From a virus, in the IMG/VR virus record IMGVR_UViG_3300026278_000067, positions 1-20,155 of that record: 20,155 nucleotides of DNA; one strand, given 5' to 3'. Made by a program: the position numbers and the translations under genes. Below the pieces are notes generated by a model, which saw only the letters and a list, made by a program, of their open reading frames with translations, made no database searches and had not been told where the DNA came from. Below are positions 1-7,067 of the stretch, in pieces (positions within the stretch are counted from its first letter, which is position 1; each line of letters opens with the position of its first letter).

Positions 1-408
1 TCAGACCATCCCAAGTTCCCGGCGTTGCTCTTCCCACGTCATCGGGAGTTGCTTCGTGAGTTGCGTCAACGACAGCCCGCTCGGCTCATCGCCCGTCAGG
101 ATAGCTTCGACTATGTCCGGCGCTAGCAGGGTAAGGCGGAGTAGCCGAGCTGCAAAGGATGGGTCCAGACCTATCTCCATGGCCAGATCGGAGATGGACT
201 CGAGCTTGCCTTCGTCGAGCAGCTTCTGCCACCTGTGCGCCCGGGCAATCGCTATGACGAGCGCTTCCTGGTGTGATGGCCGCATAGGGCTTTCGGCCGT
301 GAACGCCTGCGGCAGAATCACCTCTTTTCTGCCCCCTCGCTTCTTCAGCTTGAGCGGCACGTTGACCACTATGCCATGATCTTCGTTTTGCAGTGTCGCG
401 CTCGTCAT
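1..408 (-). CDS. ParB-HTH-like DNA-binding protein downstream of serine recombinase
   Basis: This 135-residue protein has a central segment that reads like a ParB/KorB-type helix-turn-helix. It has a serine-isoleucine-serine entry into ISDLAMEIGLDPSFAARLL, then a leucine-rich helix, and ends with LPMTWEEQ. Small proteins of this kind often follow large serine recombinases in prophages, so a role as a DNA-binding partner of the recombinase is inferred. The ATG at 408 forms an ATGA overlap with the recombinase stop and has AGGGGG (417-422) in front of it. A GTG at 417 would add three residues but would leave no SD. The TGA stop occupies the first three bases of the window, so the gene is complete. 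The family assignment is by resemblance only. Confidence 0.75.
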   Translation of the reverse strand: MTSATLQNEDHGIVVNVPLKLKKRGGRKEVILPQAFTAESPMRPSHQEALVIAIARAHRWQKLLDEGKLESISDLAMEIGLDPSFAARLLRLTLLAPDIVEAILTGDEPSGLSLTQLTKQLPMTWEEQRRELGMV

Positions 409-1826
409 ACTGCGCACCCCCTATCCTCGTGTTTGTCTGTCGTGTCCTTGAGTTCGCTTACGAGCGAGTGCAAACCGTTGCCACGGATTCGGATGTTCAT
501 GCCGTCAGTGTTCACAGTCACACGCTCGACGAGCAACTGGACTATGCGCGACTGCTCCAGAGGGAAAAGCTCGTCCCAGATCGGGTCGAGCCTGCGCAGG
601 GATTCCGCGACATCGCGCTCGCTCACCGGTTGTGCTTCCATCTCCAGCTTTCCCGCGCCCAGACCCTCAAGTTCTTCCGCTTCAAGCAGACGTGTCGCCT
701 GATAGGTCTGCGCTATCATCTCAGGTGACTTGAATATCGCACGAAGCTGCTGAATCACGGCACCCTCAATGTCTCCCGCAGGCACGGACCTGACCGGGCA
801 GTTGCTATGCCCCGTCTTGGATGCCCTGCCGCACGTGTAGTATCGATAGTTCTTGTGAGCCGTGCCGGTCGATACCGGGCTCATCGCCCTGTCACATGCT
901 CCGCATCGAATGATGCCTTTGAGAAGCGCGGGAGCTTTGGCACGGACGTGCTGGGAGCGATGGCGCTTGTTGTTCTCAATAACTGCGTGCGCTCGTTGCC
1001 AAAGCTCTCTGGTGACAATCGCTTCATGCTCGCCGGGGTAGGTTTTGTCTTTGTGGATTACCTCACCGAGGTAGGTCCGGTTATACAGCACCCGGTAGAT
1101 GTGCGTCTTGTTCCAGGGTTTGCCCTCTCGGAACGTGCCGTTCTTGGTCATCCAGGCTTTGGTGGTCATTCCCTTCTTGTTGAGCTCGTCGGCAACTGTC
1201 AGAGGTGATCCTATTTCCGCGAACCGCTTGAAGATGTGGCGCACCAGTCGCGCTTCGTCCGGATTGACCACAAGGCGCGTCTTCTCCGGGTCGACGTCAT
1301 AGCCCAACGGTGGGGTGCCCCCGGTAAACTTGCCTTTACGTTTGGCGGCGGCCACTTTGTCACGGATACGCTCGCCGATGATCTCGCGCTCGAACTGGGC
1401 AAAGCTCAGGAGCACGTTCAGGATGAGACGCCCCATGGACGTGCTCGTATTGAACTGCTGAGTCACGCTAACGAATGAAACGCCATTGCGATCGAACACC
1501 TCAATTATCTTGGCAAAATCAAGGAGCGACCGGGAGAGCCTGTCGACCTTGTAGACCACTACGCAATCGACTCGGTGGTTCTCTACGTCGTGGAGCAACC
1601 GCTCAAGGGCCGGACGATCCATCGTTCCGCCCGAGAAGCCTCCGTCATCGTAGCGTTGCGGCATGACGGTCCAACCTTCGTGCCGCTGACTTATGATAAA
1701 CGCTTCGGCGGCTTCGCGCTGGGCGTCGAGGCTGTTGAACTCCTGCTCCAGTCCCTCTTCGGTGCTTTTTCGCGTGTAGATCGCGCAACGAACGCGCGGG
1801 GTGGTCACACTCTGTGTCTTGTTCAT
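405..1826 (-). CDS. Large serine recombinase (site-specific integrase)
   Basis: This 473-residue protein has the full large-serine-integrase layout. The N-terminal resolvase catalytic domain (about 12-160) carries the nucleophile Ser21 in YTRKSTEEG, the DRLSR motif at 95-99, and the segment ending SFAQFEREIIGERI. A recombinase domain follows (about 170-290). A zinc ribbon has Cys308, Cys311, Cys332 and Cys343, and the tail is helical. It cuts and rejoins att sites through a Ser-DNA link, so it probably integrates and excises the element. Its ATG overlaps the stop of the DUF2924 gene by four bases, and its own stop overlaps the next gene, so the three are translationally coupled. No att core can be recognised in the window. 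Confidence 0.95.
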   Translation of the reverse strand: MNKTQSVTTPRVRCAIYTRKSTEEGLEQEFNSLDAQREAAEAFIISQRHEGWTVMPQRYDDGGFSGGTMDRPALERLLHDVENHRVDCVVVYKVDRLSRSLLDFAKIIEVFDRNGVSFVSVTQQFNTSTSMGRLILNVLLSFAQFEREIIGERIRDKVAAAKRKGKFTGGTPPLGYDVDPEKTRLVVNPDEARLVRHIFKRFAEIGSPLTVADELNKKGMTTKAWMTKNGTFREGKPWNKTHIYRVLYNRTYLGEVIHKDKTYPGEHEAIVTRELWQRAHAVIENNKRHRSQHVRAKAPALLKGIIRCGACDRAMSPVSTGTAHKNYRYYTCGRASKTGHSNCPVRSVPAGDIEGAVIQQLRAIFKSPEMIAQTYQATRLLEAEELEGLGAGKLEMEAQPVSERDVAESLRRLDPIWDELFPLEQSRIVQLLVERVTVNTDGMNIRIRGNGLHSLVSELKDTTDKHEDRGCAV

Positions 1827-2323
1827 CGTCCACCCCTGCCTGTCTTCTTGTGCGATTCCTTCAGGCCGAAGAAGGTGCGCCCGTTCCAGTGAGTGCCGGT
1901 AATCGCTGTAGCGATGGCGGTGAGTGACCTGTAACGTCGTCCTTCATACTCGAACCCGCCGTAGACCACGGTCACCTCATACGTTCTGCCGTTCCACTCT
2001 CGCACCAGCCTTGTCCCAACGACCGGCACACCAACCTTGCGCTTTCTCTCGGTGCGCCGTCCATCGAGACTGCCACCGTTCTCATCGAACCCGCACGAGT
2101 CCAGAATGTCGTCCATCATCTTTCGCGACTTATCGCTCAATCCTCCGTATGCTATCTCCTGTATCCGGTAGGCCAGCCGTTTGATGAGATACGGCCGGTT
2201 GCATGCTGTCGGGTCCTTGCCGTAGAGCGTGCGCCAGAGCTGCTGTAGTTGGGCATGCGACAGGTTCTGCAGGTCCGCGATCTGCTTCAGAACCGAATCG
2301 CCGGTTCCGGTATTAGTCGTCAT
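1823..2323 (-). CDS. DUF2924 family protein
   Basis: This 166-residue protein matches the DUF2924 pattern. It has an N-terminal helical part with LQQLWRTLYG and YLIKRLAYRIQE. The C-terminal part contains TRLVREWNGRTYEV, a GFEYEGRRYRSLTAIA segment and THWNGRTFFGL near residue 150. DUF2924 genes are typically found directly upstream of large serine recombinases in prophages and integrative elements. That is the arrangement here, with a four-base overlap. The molecular function is unknown; assistance to the recombinase or DNA binding is inferred from context. The ATG at 2323 has a G-rich SD (GGGGGG, 2330-2335). The last residues are basic (KKTGRGGR). Confidence 0.85.
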   Translation of the reverse strand: MTTNTGTGDSVLKQIADLQNLSHAQLQQLWRTLYGKDPTACNRPYLIKRLAYRIQEIAYGGLSDKSRKMMDDILDSCGFDENGGSLDGRRTERKRKVGVPVVGTRLVREWNGRTYEVTVVYGGFEYEGRRYRSLTAIATAITGTHWNGRTFFGLKESHKKTGRGGR

Positions 2324-2358
2324 TCATCACCCCCCAAGATATCGCTTCCGAAGAGAGG

Positions 2359-2769
2359 TCACTGCTTGGCCTGTTTCGCCACCGCCCGCATCTGGGCGAG
2401 TGTTCTGCCCTTGGTCCACTGGACGTGCGGGCGATCCGTGAACTTCTTCCAGTCGCCGCCCCATTCCAGGCCGCACTGCCGGGCGATACGTCCGAACGCG
2501 TCCCACGGGCCGTTCCAGGTGACCTTGCCGTCAATGACGAAGGCATAGTCGGCCGCCAAACCGAAGTTGTGCCAGGAGTATCCGCCGCGCGCATTGGTTA
2601 CAATGCTTCCAGGTGCGGTGCGCCCCTTGGCATATAGCTGGTTCTGGCTCTCGATGGACCTGTAGCCCCAGGTCAGGACAACCTTGATACCGCTGTCGGC
2701 AAGCTTCCTCTCGAAGAGGTTGAGCTTCTTTGCGAACTCTGGGTCGAGACCGACTCTTGACGCGCTCAT
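2359..2769 (-). CDS. M15-type peptidoglycan peptidase (probable endolysin)
   Basis: This 136-residue protein has the zinc-peptidase signature of the M15/VanY L-alanyl-D-glutamate peptidase group. The first motif is SWHNFGLAADYAF with ligands His67 and Asp74. The third ligand is His115 in TDRPHVQW, preceded by EWGGDW. GYRSIESQNQLYAKGR (35-50) is the usual substrate-side segment. It should cleave peptide cross-bridges of peptidoglycan, as phage endolysins do. There is no signal peptide and no separate wall-binding domain, so export would need a holin, and none was recognised. The ATG at 2769 has AAGGGGGAG just upstream and overlaps the stop of the 70-residue gene (ATGA). A TTG at 2805 would add 12 residues but lacks an SD. 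Confidence 0.88.
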   Translation of the reverse strand: MSASRVGLDPEFAKKLNLFERKLADSGIKVVLTWGYRSIESQNQLYAKGRTAPGSIVTNARGGYSWHNFGLAADYAFVIDGKVTWNGPWDAFGRIARQCGLEWGGDWKKFTDRPHVQWTKGRTLAQMRAVAKQAKQ

Positions 2770-2978
2770 CGGCTCTCCCCCTTCGGAAGCGGTTTGTTGT
2801 TGCAATGAACGCTCTTTTCCGCGAAAACATCAAGTCCATTGTCTGCAAGCGTGCGGTCTTTCCTCGTCTGGCTCATCTCGCGTTTCCTCCTGCGCAGTAT
2901 TCCGGCAGCGAGTATCGCCGCCACCTCGGTCATTCGTTCGTCGAAGGTCATCCAACTGGGATCGGTGGTCTGTGCCAT
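2766..2978 (-). CDS. Small conserved-type phage protein (70 aa), unknown function
   Basis: This 70-residue protein is coupled to the peptidase gene through an ATGA overlap. The ATG at 2978 follows AAGGAG by eight bases. The N-terminal part contains MTFDERMTEVAAILAAGIL followed by an arginine/lysine cluster (RRRKRE). The pattern of acidic helix, alanine/leucine helix and basic stretch resembles short proteins often seen near recombinases in prophages. The hydrophobic stretch is too short and too interrupted for a confident membrane helix, so a holin role is not claimed. A 22-bp element shared with another operon ends 31 bases before its start codon. Confidence 0.7.
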   Translation of the reverse strand: MAQTTDPSWMTFDERMTEVAAILAAGILRRRKREMSQTRKDRTLADNGLDVFAEKSVHCNNKPLPKGESR

Positions 2979-3009
2979 TAGCCGCGCTCCTTGGGCAATG
3001 ATGAGGTGT

Positions 3010-3031
3010 GCCCCTAATGGCTACATATGCG
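3010..3031 (-). promoter_or_regulatory. 22-bp shared upstream element, copy A
   Basis: Read on the minus strand, this block contains CATATGTAGCCATTAGGGG and is identical over 22 bases to the block at 7068-7089 read on the plus strand. Both copies lie upstream of a gene in the same relative orientation: 31 bases before the ATG at 2978 here, and 27 bases before the ATG at 7117 there. Copy A overlaps the 3' end and stop codon of the sigma-like gene. TATGTA could act as a -10 hexamer, but no -35 match was found at the normal distance. It could instead be an operator or a site for the element-encoded sigma-like factor. Confidence 0.6.
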
Positions 3032-3641
3032 AAGACTTCGGGTTTCGACGAAACGGCTTGTTCGTGCCGAGTCCGGCATCCTCGAAGACCCTACGTATCA
3101 GCTTGGTACGGGATGCTATTGTGGTGCGAGGTATGCCGGAGGATGTGCTTACCTGCCCGACCGTCTGGTTCATAAGCGCGAAGCATAGTTCGCGGTGAAC
3201 CGGCGGGAGTGTGGCTATCACGGTCTCTACAGCAACCTTGAGTTCGACCGCTTCGATGCGTCCGAGCGTCGCTCGTCCTGCGAGCGTTGAGACATCATCT
3301 TCCCCGATGACATCACCCAGCGTCGAGCGTTCTCCATCCTCACCATAGCGCGGGTCATCTAGTGAGCAGTCGACAGCCGTGTAGTCTCTGCAACCCGCGC
3401 GGCGCTCACGAACGAGCATCTTAGTCCAAGACTCAATGACTCGATTGGCGAACGTCGCGAGGCTGCTCCTGGCCGGATCGTGTTTGGGCAAGGCAGCGAG
3501 CAGATGCAGAGCCATTTCCTGTTCCAGATCCTCTCTATCCTCGGGGGTATGTCCGTAGCTGCCGGACAACGTGTAGGCCCTGCCTTTGATGAGCTTCACC
3601 ATTTCCGGGGTGAGTCCGGGGTAGTTTGTCGGGATACCCAT
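3021..3641 (-). CDS. Sigma-70-like factor
   Basis: This 206-residue protein looks like a short sigma-70-family factor. A region-2-like part includes REDLEQEMALHLLAALPK and then FANRVIESWTKMLVRERR. An acidic linker contains LDDPRYGEDGE and GDVIGEDD. A region-4-like helix-turn-helix runs from LPPVHRELCFALMNQ through VSTSSGIPRTTIASRTKLI. Phage-encoded factors of this kind direct host RNA polymerase to element promoters, so control of later genes is inferred. The ATG at 3641 has AAGGAG seven bases upstream. A GTG at 3737 would add 32 residues of unlikely composition without an SD. The stop codon lies inside the shared 22-bp element. Confidence 0.78.
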   Translation of the reverse strand: MGIPTNYPGLTPEMVKLIKGRAYTLSGSYGHTPEDREDLEQEMALHLLAALPKHDPARSSLATFANRVIESWTKMLVRERRAGCRDYTAVDCSLDDPRYGEDGERSTLGDVIGEDDVSTLAGRATLGRIEAVELKVAVETVIATLPPVHRELCFALMNQTVGQVSTSSGIPRTTIASRTKLIRRVFEDAGLGTNKPFRRNPKSSHM

Positions 3642-3709
3642 GTCGCGTCTCCTTGGCCGAGGAGGCCGACGGGTATCGCCGGATGCGGACCGCGCATCAG
3701 GTAAGTCAT
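3596..3709 (-). CDS. Possible leader peptide overlapping the sigma-like gene start
   Basis: A 37-codon frame starts at an ATG preceded by a strong AGGAGG (3718-3723, eight-base spacing) and ends inside the sigma-like gene in another frame. Its first residues read MTYLMRGPHPAIPVGLLG. The SD of the sigma-like gene lies within this frame, so translating the peptide could expose or block that SD. No homology is recognised, and the strong SD is the only support. Confidence 0.3.
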   Translation of the reverse strand: MTYLMRGPHPAIPVGLLGQGDATWVSRQTTPDSPRKW

Positions 3710-3963
3710 GGGTCGCACCTCCTGGTGATGCGCCCACACCGCGTGGATTACAGCGCGATGCAAGCTCACCCGGAGATGGTCAAATTTGAAAGGGGCAGGC
3801 CGGAGACGAGGTCGAGGCGTGTGTCGATATGCGTGCAGACCCAGGAGCCCGAACCGGAATTCGCCGACTGGGGCGCGACGAAAAAAAAGTCCGCGCCGAG
3901 ATTTCACTACCGGCCAAATTTGAACGGCATGTTCAGCGCGGAGGGGGACTACGCGGATTACGA
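3642..3963. other. Intergenic region with AT-rich palindromes
   Basis: This 322-base gap separates two minus-strand genes. Apart from the possible leader peptide it holds no convincing gene. The decamer CAAATTTGAA occurs at 3781-3790 and again at 3915-3924, and TCAAATTTGA at 3780-3789 is a perfect 10-bp palindrome. An A8 run near 3880-3890 sits in the loop of an imperfect GC-rich hairpin, not after a stem, so it is not a typical terminator. On the minus strand TTGACC (3783-3778) and TGTAAT (3752-3747) are present but 25 bases apart, so no promoter is called. The region probably controls the sigma-to-recombinase gene set. Confidence 0.5.
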
Positions 3964-5022
3964 TCAGAGGTCTTGGACGGGTGTGAGTCTGAACTTGGCT
4001 TCCCAGTAGTGGTTCACGGGGTCATACGGCCAGAACGGATCATCGTCGATTCGGAAGAACGCACGCAGGTTGGATGACAGCTCGAACTTCCAGCTCGGGT
4101 TCTTGTCGGGGTTACCGATGTGGAAGTCTATGACGCCGTGGTTATCGGCTATCTTCTCCAGGAACTCCCACTGCTTTGAGGGCTTGGACTCCCTTCGGTT
4201 TGCCATCCCCATTTCTGTGTAACTGTAGCGACCGGTAGTCCCCGCGACATCCACAAATACCGTGTACCCGTCGACAAACCGGATCGCTACGTCCGTCCAC
4301 TTGGACCTTGGCGGTGTCTCGAAGAATGCCATGACCGGTCCCGACTTCGGTACGACCTTGTCTCGGAACGCGGCGATGTCGGCGCTCCATGACTTGGTGG
4401 GTGCCAACGTGTTCTCTGAGGCGATCAGACACTGGGTAAGCGCTCTTGCCAAGACGCTGCGCGCGGTGATCAGCTTTGCGGACCTGTCGGAGAAGCGAGT
4501 CGGGGTTGCCGTGAGGAATATGAACTCGCCGTCTCTTAGAGCCGCGACCGCGTGCAAAGACTCCTCGGCCTCGACCACAGTTGGCTTCAGAGCAAGCACG
4601 ACCGGAAAGCGAAACGACTCCAGCGGATAATAGCAGCCTACCTCATATATGCCCCGAGGAAGCGACAGCCCCTCGGTTTCGGGATCGAGTCCAAGCGCAA
4701 GGCATACCCGTCTGCATAGGCCGGCCATGTCGGGCGTCATTATCGCTCGTTCATGTCTCTTAACTAGGAAGGAAGGGCAGTCGTGGGTGTCGTCGAGGAA
4801 CACCGCCTCCGCGGTGCCGTCATCATACTCATGCACCGCATGGTAGTGCAGGCCAAGCAATGGGCTGGGGCACGGCATCCTGTCGGCGATATGCCCCGTT
4901 GGTTTCAGGAGGTTTTCTACGAGCGGATAGGCGTCGCCGGTCCTCAGACGCCATTCAGCATTCGTCGCGCTGAGTCCCGGCAACGTCTCGAGAGTTCTCA
5001 ATAGGCGGGGGAGATCGGACAA
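3964..5022 (-). CDS. Hypothetical protein, second gene of LexA-linked pair
   Basis: This 352-residue protein is not assigned to a known family. It is soluble, with no signal peptide or membrane helix. A possible N-terminal domain precedes a C-terminal portion rich in tryptophan and phenylalanine. That portion has VDGYTVFVDVAGTTGRYSY, then QWEFLEKIADNHGVI, then LRAFFRIDDDPFWPYD. The helix-turn-strand spacing faintly recalls the winged-helix C-domains of transcriptional regulators, but this is a weak inference. The start is TTG at 5022, one base after the TAG of the upstream gene, with GGGAGG (5033-5038) in front, so the two genes are almost certainly co-expressed. The next in-frame ATG would remove about 48 residues. 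Confidence 0.72.
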   Translation of the reverse strand: MSDLPRLLRTLETLPGLSATNAEWRLRTGDAYPLVENLLKPTGHIADRMPCPSPLLGLHYHAVHEYDDGTAEAVFLDDTHDCPSFLVKRHERAIMTPDMAGLCRRVCLALGLDPETEGLSLPRGIYEVGCYYPLESFRFPVVLALKPTVVEAEESLHAVAALRDGEFIFLTATPTRFSDRSAKLITARSVLARALTQCLIASENTLAPTKSWSADIAAFRDKVVPKSGPVMAFFETPPRSKWTDVAIRFVDGYTVFVDVAGTTGRYSYTEMGMANRRESKPSKQWEFLEKIADNHGVIDFHIGNPDKNPSWKFELSSNLRAFFRIDDDPFWPYDPVNHYWEAKFRLTPVQDL

Positions 5023-5023
5023 G

Positions 5024-6184
5024 CTATCCGGCCTCCCGCAGTCTTTCGTCTCTTATGGCGAGTCGCCTCGCTCGCAGCCACCTCTCCATGATCCGCCCGT
5101 CGCCGTCCCTGCGATACTTGAGGCTGTTCGGAGGTTTCACTTCCGAGGTCCGCGCACGAGTGCTTCCGCTGAACTTGACCGCGAAGGAGGCCGAGAGCAC
5201 TGTGGCATCCGGAGCCGTCCTCTCAAGAAACCCCGGTATCTCGTATACGTCGGACGCCTCCCAGGTCGTGGAGCCGTCGTGTCCGCCGCCCAGTGACACC
5301 TGTATCTTGCACAGCTTGACGCCGACCATGCCGGGTATATCGTCGCATAGGAGGCACTCGCGGCCTTTGCTAAGAAGCGACTGCAGATCGTATAGGGAAG
5401 CCTCCGGAAAATGATCCTCGCTGCCGAACATGTGCTTTCCGAACGTGGTCCTGTAGAGCTTCACGGTACCCCTGGTACCCGCCGCAACTCGCAGTTGTCC
5501 GGTTTCCAGGTCATAGGCCACAGCATCGAAGGTTTCCGGTTGAAAGAATGCGCACGAGGACTCGCCCTTGTTTATCGTCGATACCCTGGCGTGCGGCTTG
5601 CCGCGCCTGACGATGTAGCAGTGGTCACCGTCGCCGATGAACGGAAACACCCTGCAGTGTCTTCCGAGCTTGTTCTTCTCAGACCAGTCGTTCAGGTCCT
5701 TTTCCAGCGCGAGGAGAGCCTGTTCTCCGAGGGGCTCCGAGTGTCCATCTGACGCGCCCTGATAGAAGCGATACACGCGAGGCTTCAGTCTGCTGAGTTT
5801 CGCGTAGGTGGATTCGAAAAGCCTGCTGTTCATTGTCCAGGCGCGCACCGCAACATCCGCCGGAGTTGGATCGGGGTCGTCGAAGAAATACCCGGCCTTG
5901 CCGTACTCAGCAATCAGAGTCTCCATTCCTTCGGAAGTGGCCATCTCGTCAACATGATAGAGCGCATCGATCAAGCGCTGGGGAGTATCGGTGTCCGGAT
6001 TGATCAGGACGCCGAGCATAGCGTTGAAGTCTTCCACACTCATGTCATTGCCGATCTTGGATAGATCGAATTGCCTGCTGGCAAAGTACTCGCGGTATGG
6101 CTCGAAGAACTCAGCCAAGTGCGCGGGTTTGAAGGACTTGAGGATATGAACTCGGGCGAATCTCTTAAGATCGTAGGTTGCCAT
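5024..6184 (-). CDS. Hypothetical protein, first gene of LexA-linked pair
   Basis: This 386-residue protein has no recognised function. The N-terminal third is helical and acidic (HLAEFFEPYREYFASRQFDL, then SVEDFNAMLGVL). The middle contains GDGDHCYIVRRGKPHARVST followed by ETFDAVAYDLETGQLRVAAG and TVKLYRTTFGKHMFG, a beta-rich pattern. A short Cys motif, GRECLLCDD, follows. The C-terminus is strongly basic (RIMERWLRARRLAIRDERLR) and could bind nucleic acid. The gene lies 31 bases after the LexA-type gene and one base before its partner, so the three form one operon. The ATG at 6184 follows AGAAGGG. A role in a DNA-damage or phage-induction response is suggested only by position. Confidence 0.75.
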   Translation of the reverse strand: MATYDLKRFARVHILKSFKPAHLAEFFEPYREYFASRQFDLSKIGNDMSVEDFNAMLGVLINPDTDTPQRLIDALYHVDEMATSEGMETLIAEYGKAGYFFDDPDPTPADVAVRAWTMNSRLFESTYAKLSRLKPRVYRFYQGASDGHSEPLGEQALLALEKDLNDWSEKNKLGRHCRVFPFIGDGDHCYIVRRGKPHARVSTINKGESSCAFFQPETFDAVAYDLETGQLRVAAGTRGTVKLYRTTFGKHMFGSEDHFPEASLYDLQSLLSKGRECLLCDDIPGMVGVKLCKIQVSLGGGHDGSTTWEASDVYEIPGFLERTAPDATVLSASFAVKFSGSTRARTSEVKPPNSLKYRRDGDGRIMERWLRARRLAIRDERLREAG

Positions 6185-6197
6185 TTGTTTCCCTTCT

Positions 6198-6216
6198 GAA
6201 CCGCTCTCGGCGGTTC
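6198..6216 (-). promoter_or_regulatory. Intercistronic hairpin after the lexA-like gene
   Basis: GAACCGC (6198-6204) and GCGGTTC (6210-6216) form a perfect seven-base-pair stem with a five-base loop. The outer edge touches the stop codon of the LexA-type gene, and the SD of the next gene (AGAAGGG) follows immediately. There is no T run, so it is not a standard terminator. It may modulate translation or stability of the downstream pair, or act as a DNA operator. Confidence 0.45.
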
Positions 6217-6908
6217 TATTCCTGGTTGATGATAGAGTCCTGTGCCCTGCGCCGTACCGCGATTACCTTGCCGATGATGCTTATCTGGTCGTCCGGCCCG
6301 AGGACTATCGGCTTGAAGCTCGTGTTCTCCGGTCGAAGCTCGACTCTGCCTTCGGCGAACCAAAGCCTCTTGACCGTTGCCTCGCCTTCCACCATGGCAA
6401 CGACGATGTCGCCGCTTTCGGCCGATTGCTGCTGCCGGACAATGATCAGATCGCCCGGTTCGATCCCGGCATCGACCATGCTTGTTCCGTCGACCTCCAA
6501 AGCGAAATGCCTGCCGCCACGAAGAGCTAGACTCTCAACGAGTATCTCTCCGACGATATTCTCCTGGGCAAGAATAGGCGCTCCCGCGGCTACCTCGCCC
6601 ACTATGGGAACCGAGAATAGCGTGCCAGGTAATCCGTCCGGCTCCTGCTGAACCGACATGCTGCGCGCCCTGCCGCTCTCACGGTTGAGATATCCTTTGC
6701 GAACCAACTGGCCGATCTGATCCTGGATAGTGGATCGTGTAAGGCCCAACGCCATCGACAACTCCGCCACAGTCGGGGGTATGCCGTGTTCTTCGATATA
6801 CTGCTGGATCACCCGCAGCGTGCGTAGTTGATGCTCGGTAAGACCCGATACTGGCTTCCGACCTCGCCTTCTGCCCGCCTCCGTATCCTGGCCCGATTCC
6901 GTCACCAT
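6216..6908 (-). CDS. lexA: LexA-family repressor with autoproteolysis (S24) domain
   Basis: This 230-residue protein has the LexA plan. An N-terminal winged helix (about 23-85) contains LTEHQLRTLRVIQQYIEEHG, PTVAELSMALGL and STIQDQIGQLVRKGYL. A C-terminal S24 domain carries the Ala108-Gly109 cleavage site in GEVAAGAPILA, the nucleophile Ser143 in DGTSMVDAGIEPGD, and Lys180 in GEATVKRL. All self-cleavage residues are present, so RecA-stimulated inactivation after DNA damage is expected. The ATG at 6908 has AGGAGG five bases upstream; the longer frame to 6965 has no SD. The gene is transcribed away from the replication genes, as expected for a phage-type genetic switch. It could be a host-like lexA copy or an element-specific repressor. 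Confidence 0.93.
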   Translation of the reverse strand: MVTESGQDTEAGRRRGRKPVSGLTEHQLRTLRVIQQYIEEHGIPPTVAELSMALGLTRSTIQDQIGQLVRKGYLNRESGRARSMSVQQEPDGLPGTLFSVPIVGEVAAGAPILAQENIVGEILVESLALRGGRHFALEVDGTSMVDAGIEPGDLIIVRQQQSAESGDIVVAMVEGEATVKRLWFAEGRVELRPENTSFKPIVLGPDDQISIIGKVIAVRRRAQDSIINQE

Positions 6909-6970
6909 CACCACCTCCTTTCCAGCCCGAGAAACCTTCGGCAATGCGTCTGTTTGCCAGAGCATACAGA

Positions 6971-6999
6971 ATTATATCACCGGCGATAATGCCGGTCAA
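6971..6999 (-). promoter_or_regulatory. Sigma-70 promoter of the lexA-like operon
   Basis: On the minus strand TTGACC (6999-6994) and a perfect TATAAT (6976-6971) are separated by exactly 17 bases. Transcription would start near 6964, giving a leader of about 55 bases before the ATG at 6908. This is the best promoter in the window. Confidence 0.82.
6979..6996. promoter_or_regulatory. Probable repressor operator inside the lexA-like promoter
   Basis: ACCGGC-GATAAT-GCCGGT is a perfect dyad with six-base arms. It lies between the -35 and -10 hexamers and overlaps the -35 edge. This position is typical of an autoregulatory operator, here presumably for the adjacent LexA-type protein. A second, weaker dyad (AGCGA-N4-TCGCT, 7001-7014) lies just upstream of the -35. 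Neither matches the well-known LexA boxes of E. coli or Bacillus. Confidence 0.55.
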
Positions 7000-7067
7000 T
7001 AGCGAGTTTTCGCTCATATCGCGCGGAGACCAAGACTGGCGGCGGCTTCGTCATTTCGTGGAGTTTC

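Noticed and set aside
3860-3905. A8 run with flanking GC-rich arms as a rho-independent terminator
   Set aside because: The homopolymer is in the loop and not after the stem, and the stem has a bulge.
6198-6216. GAAC-N11-GTTC as a classic LexA box
   Set aside because: The spacing does not match the LexA boxes I know (for example GAAC-N4-GTTC), and it lies after the gene, not in the promoter.
6679-7017. Minus-strand frame of 112 codons starting upstream of the lexA-like promoter
   Set aside because: It runs across the promoter and overlaps the repressor gene in another frame. Its ATG lies upstream of the -35 hexamer.
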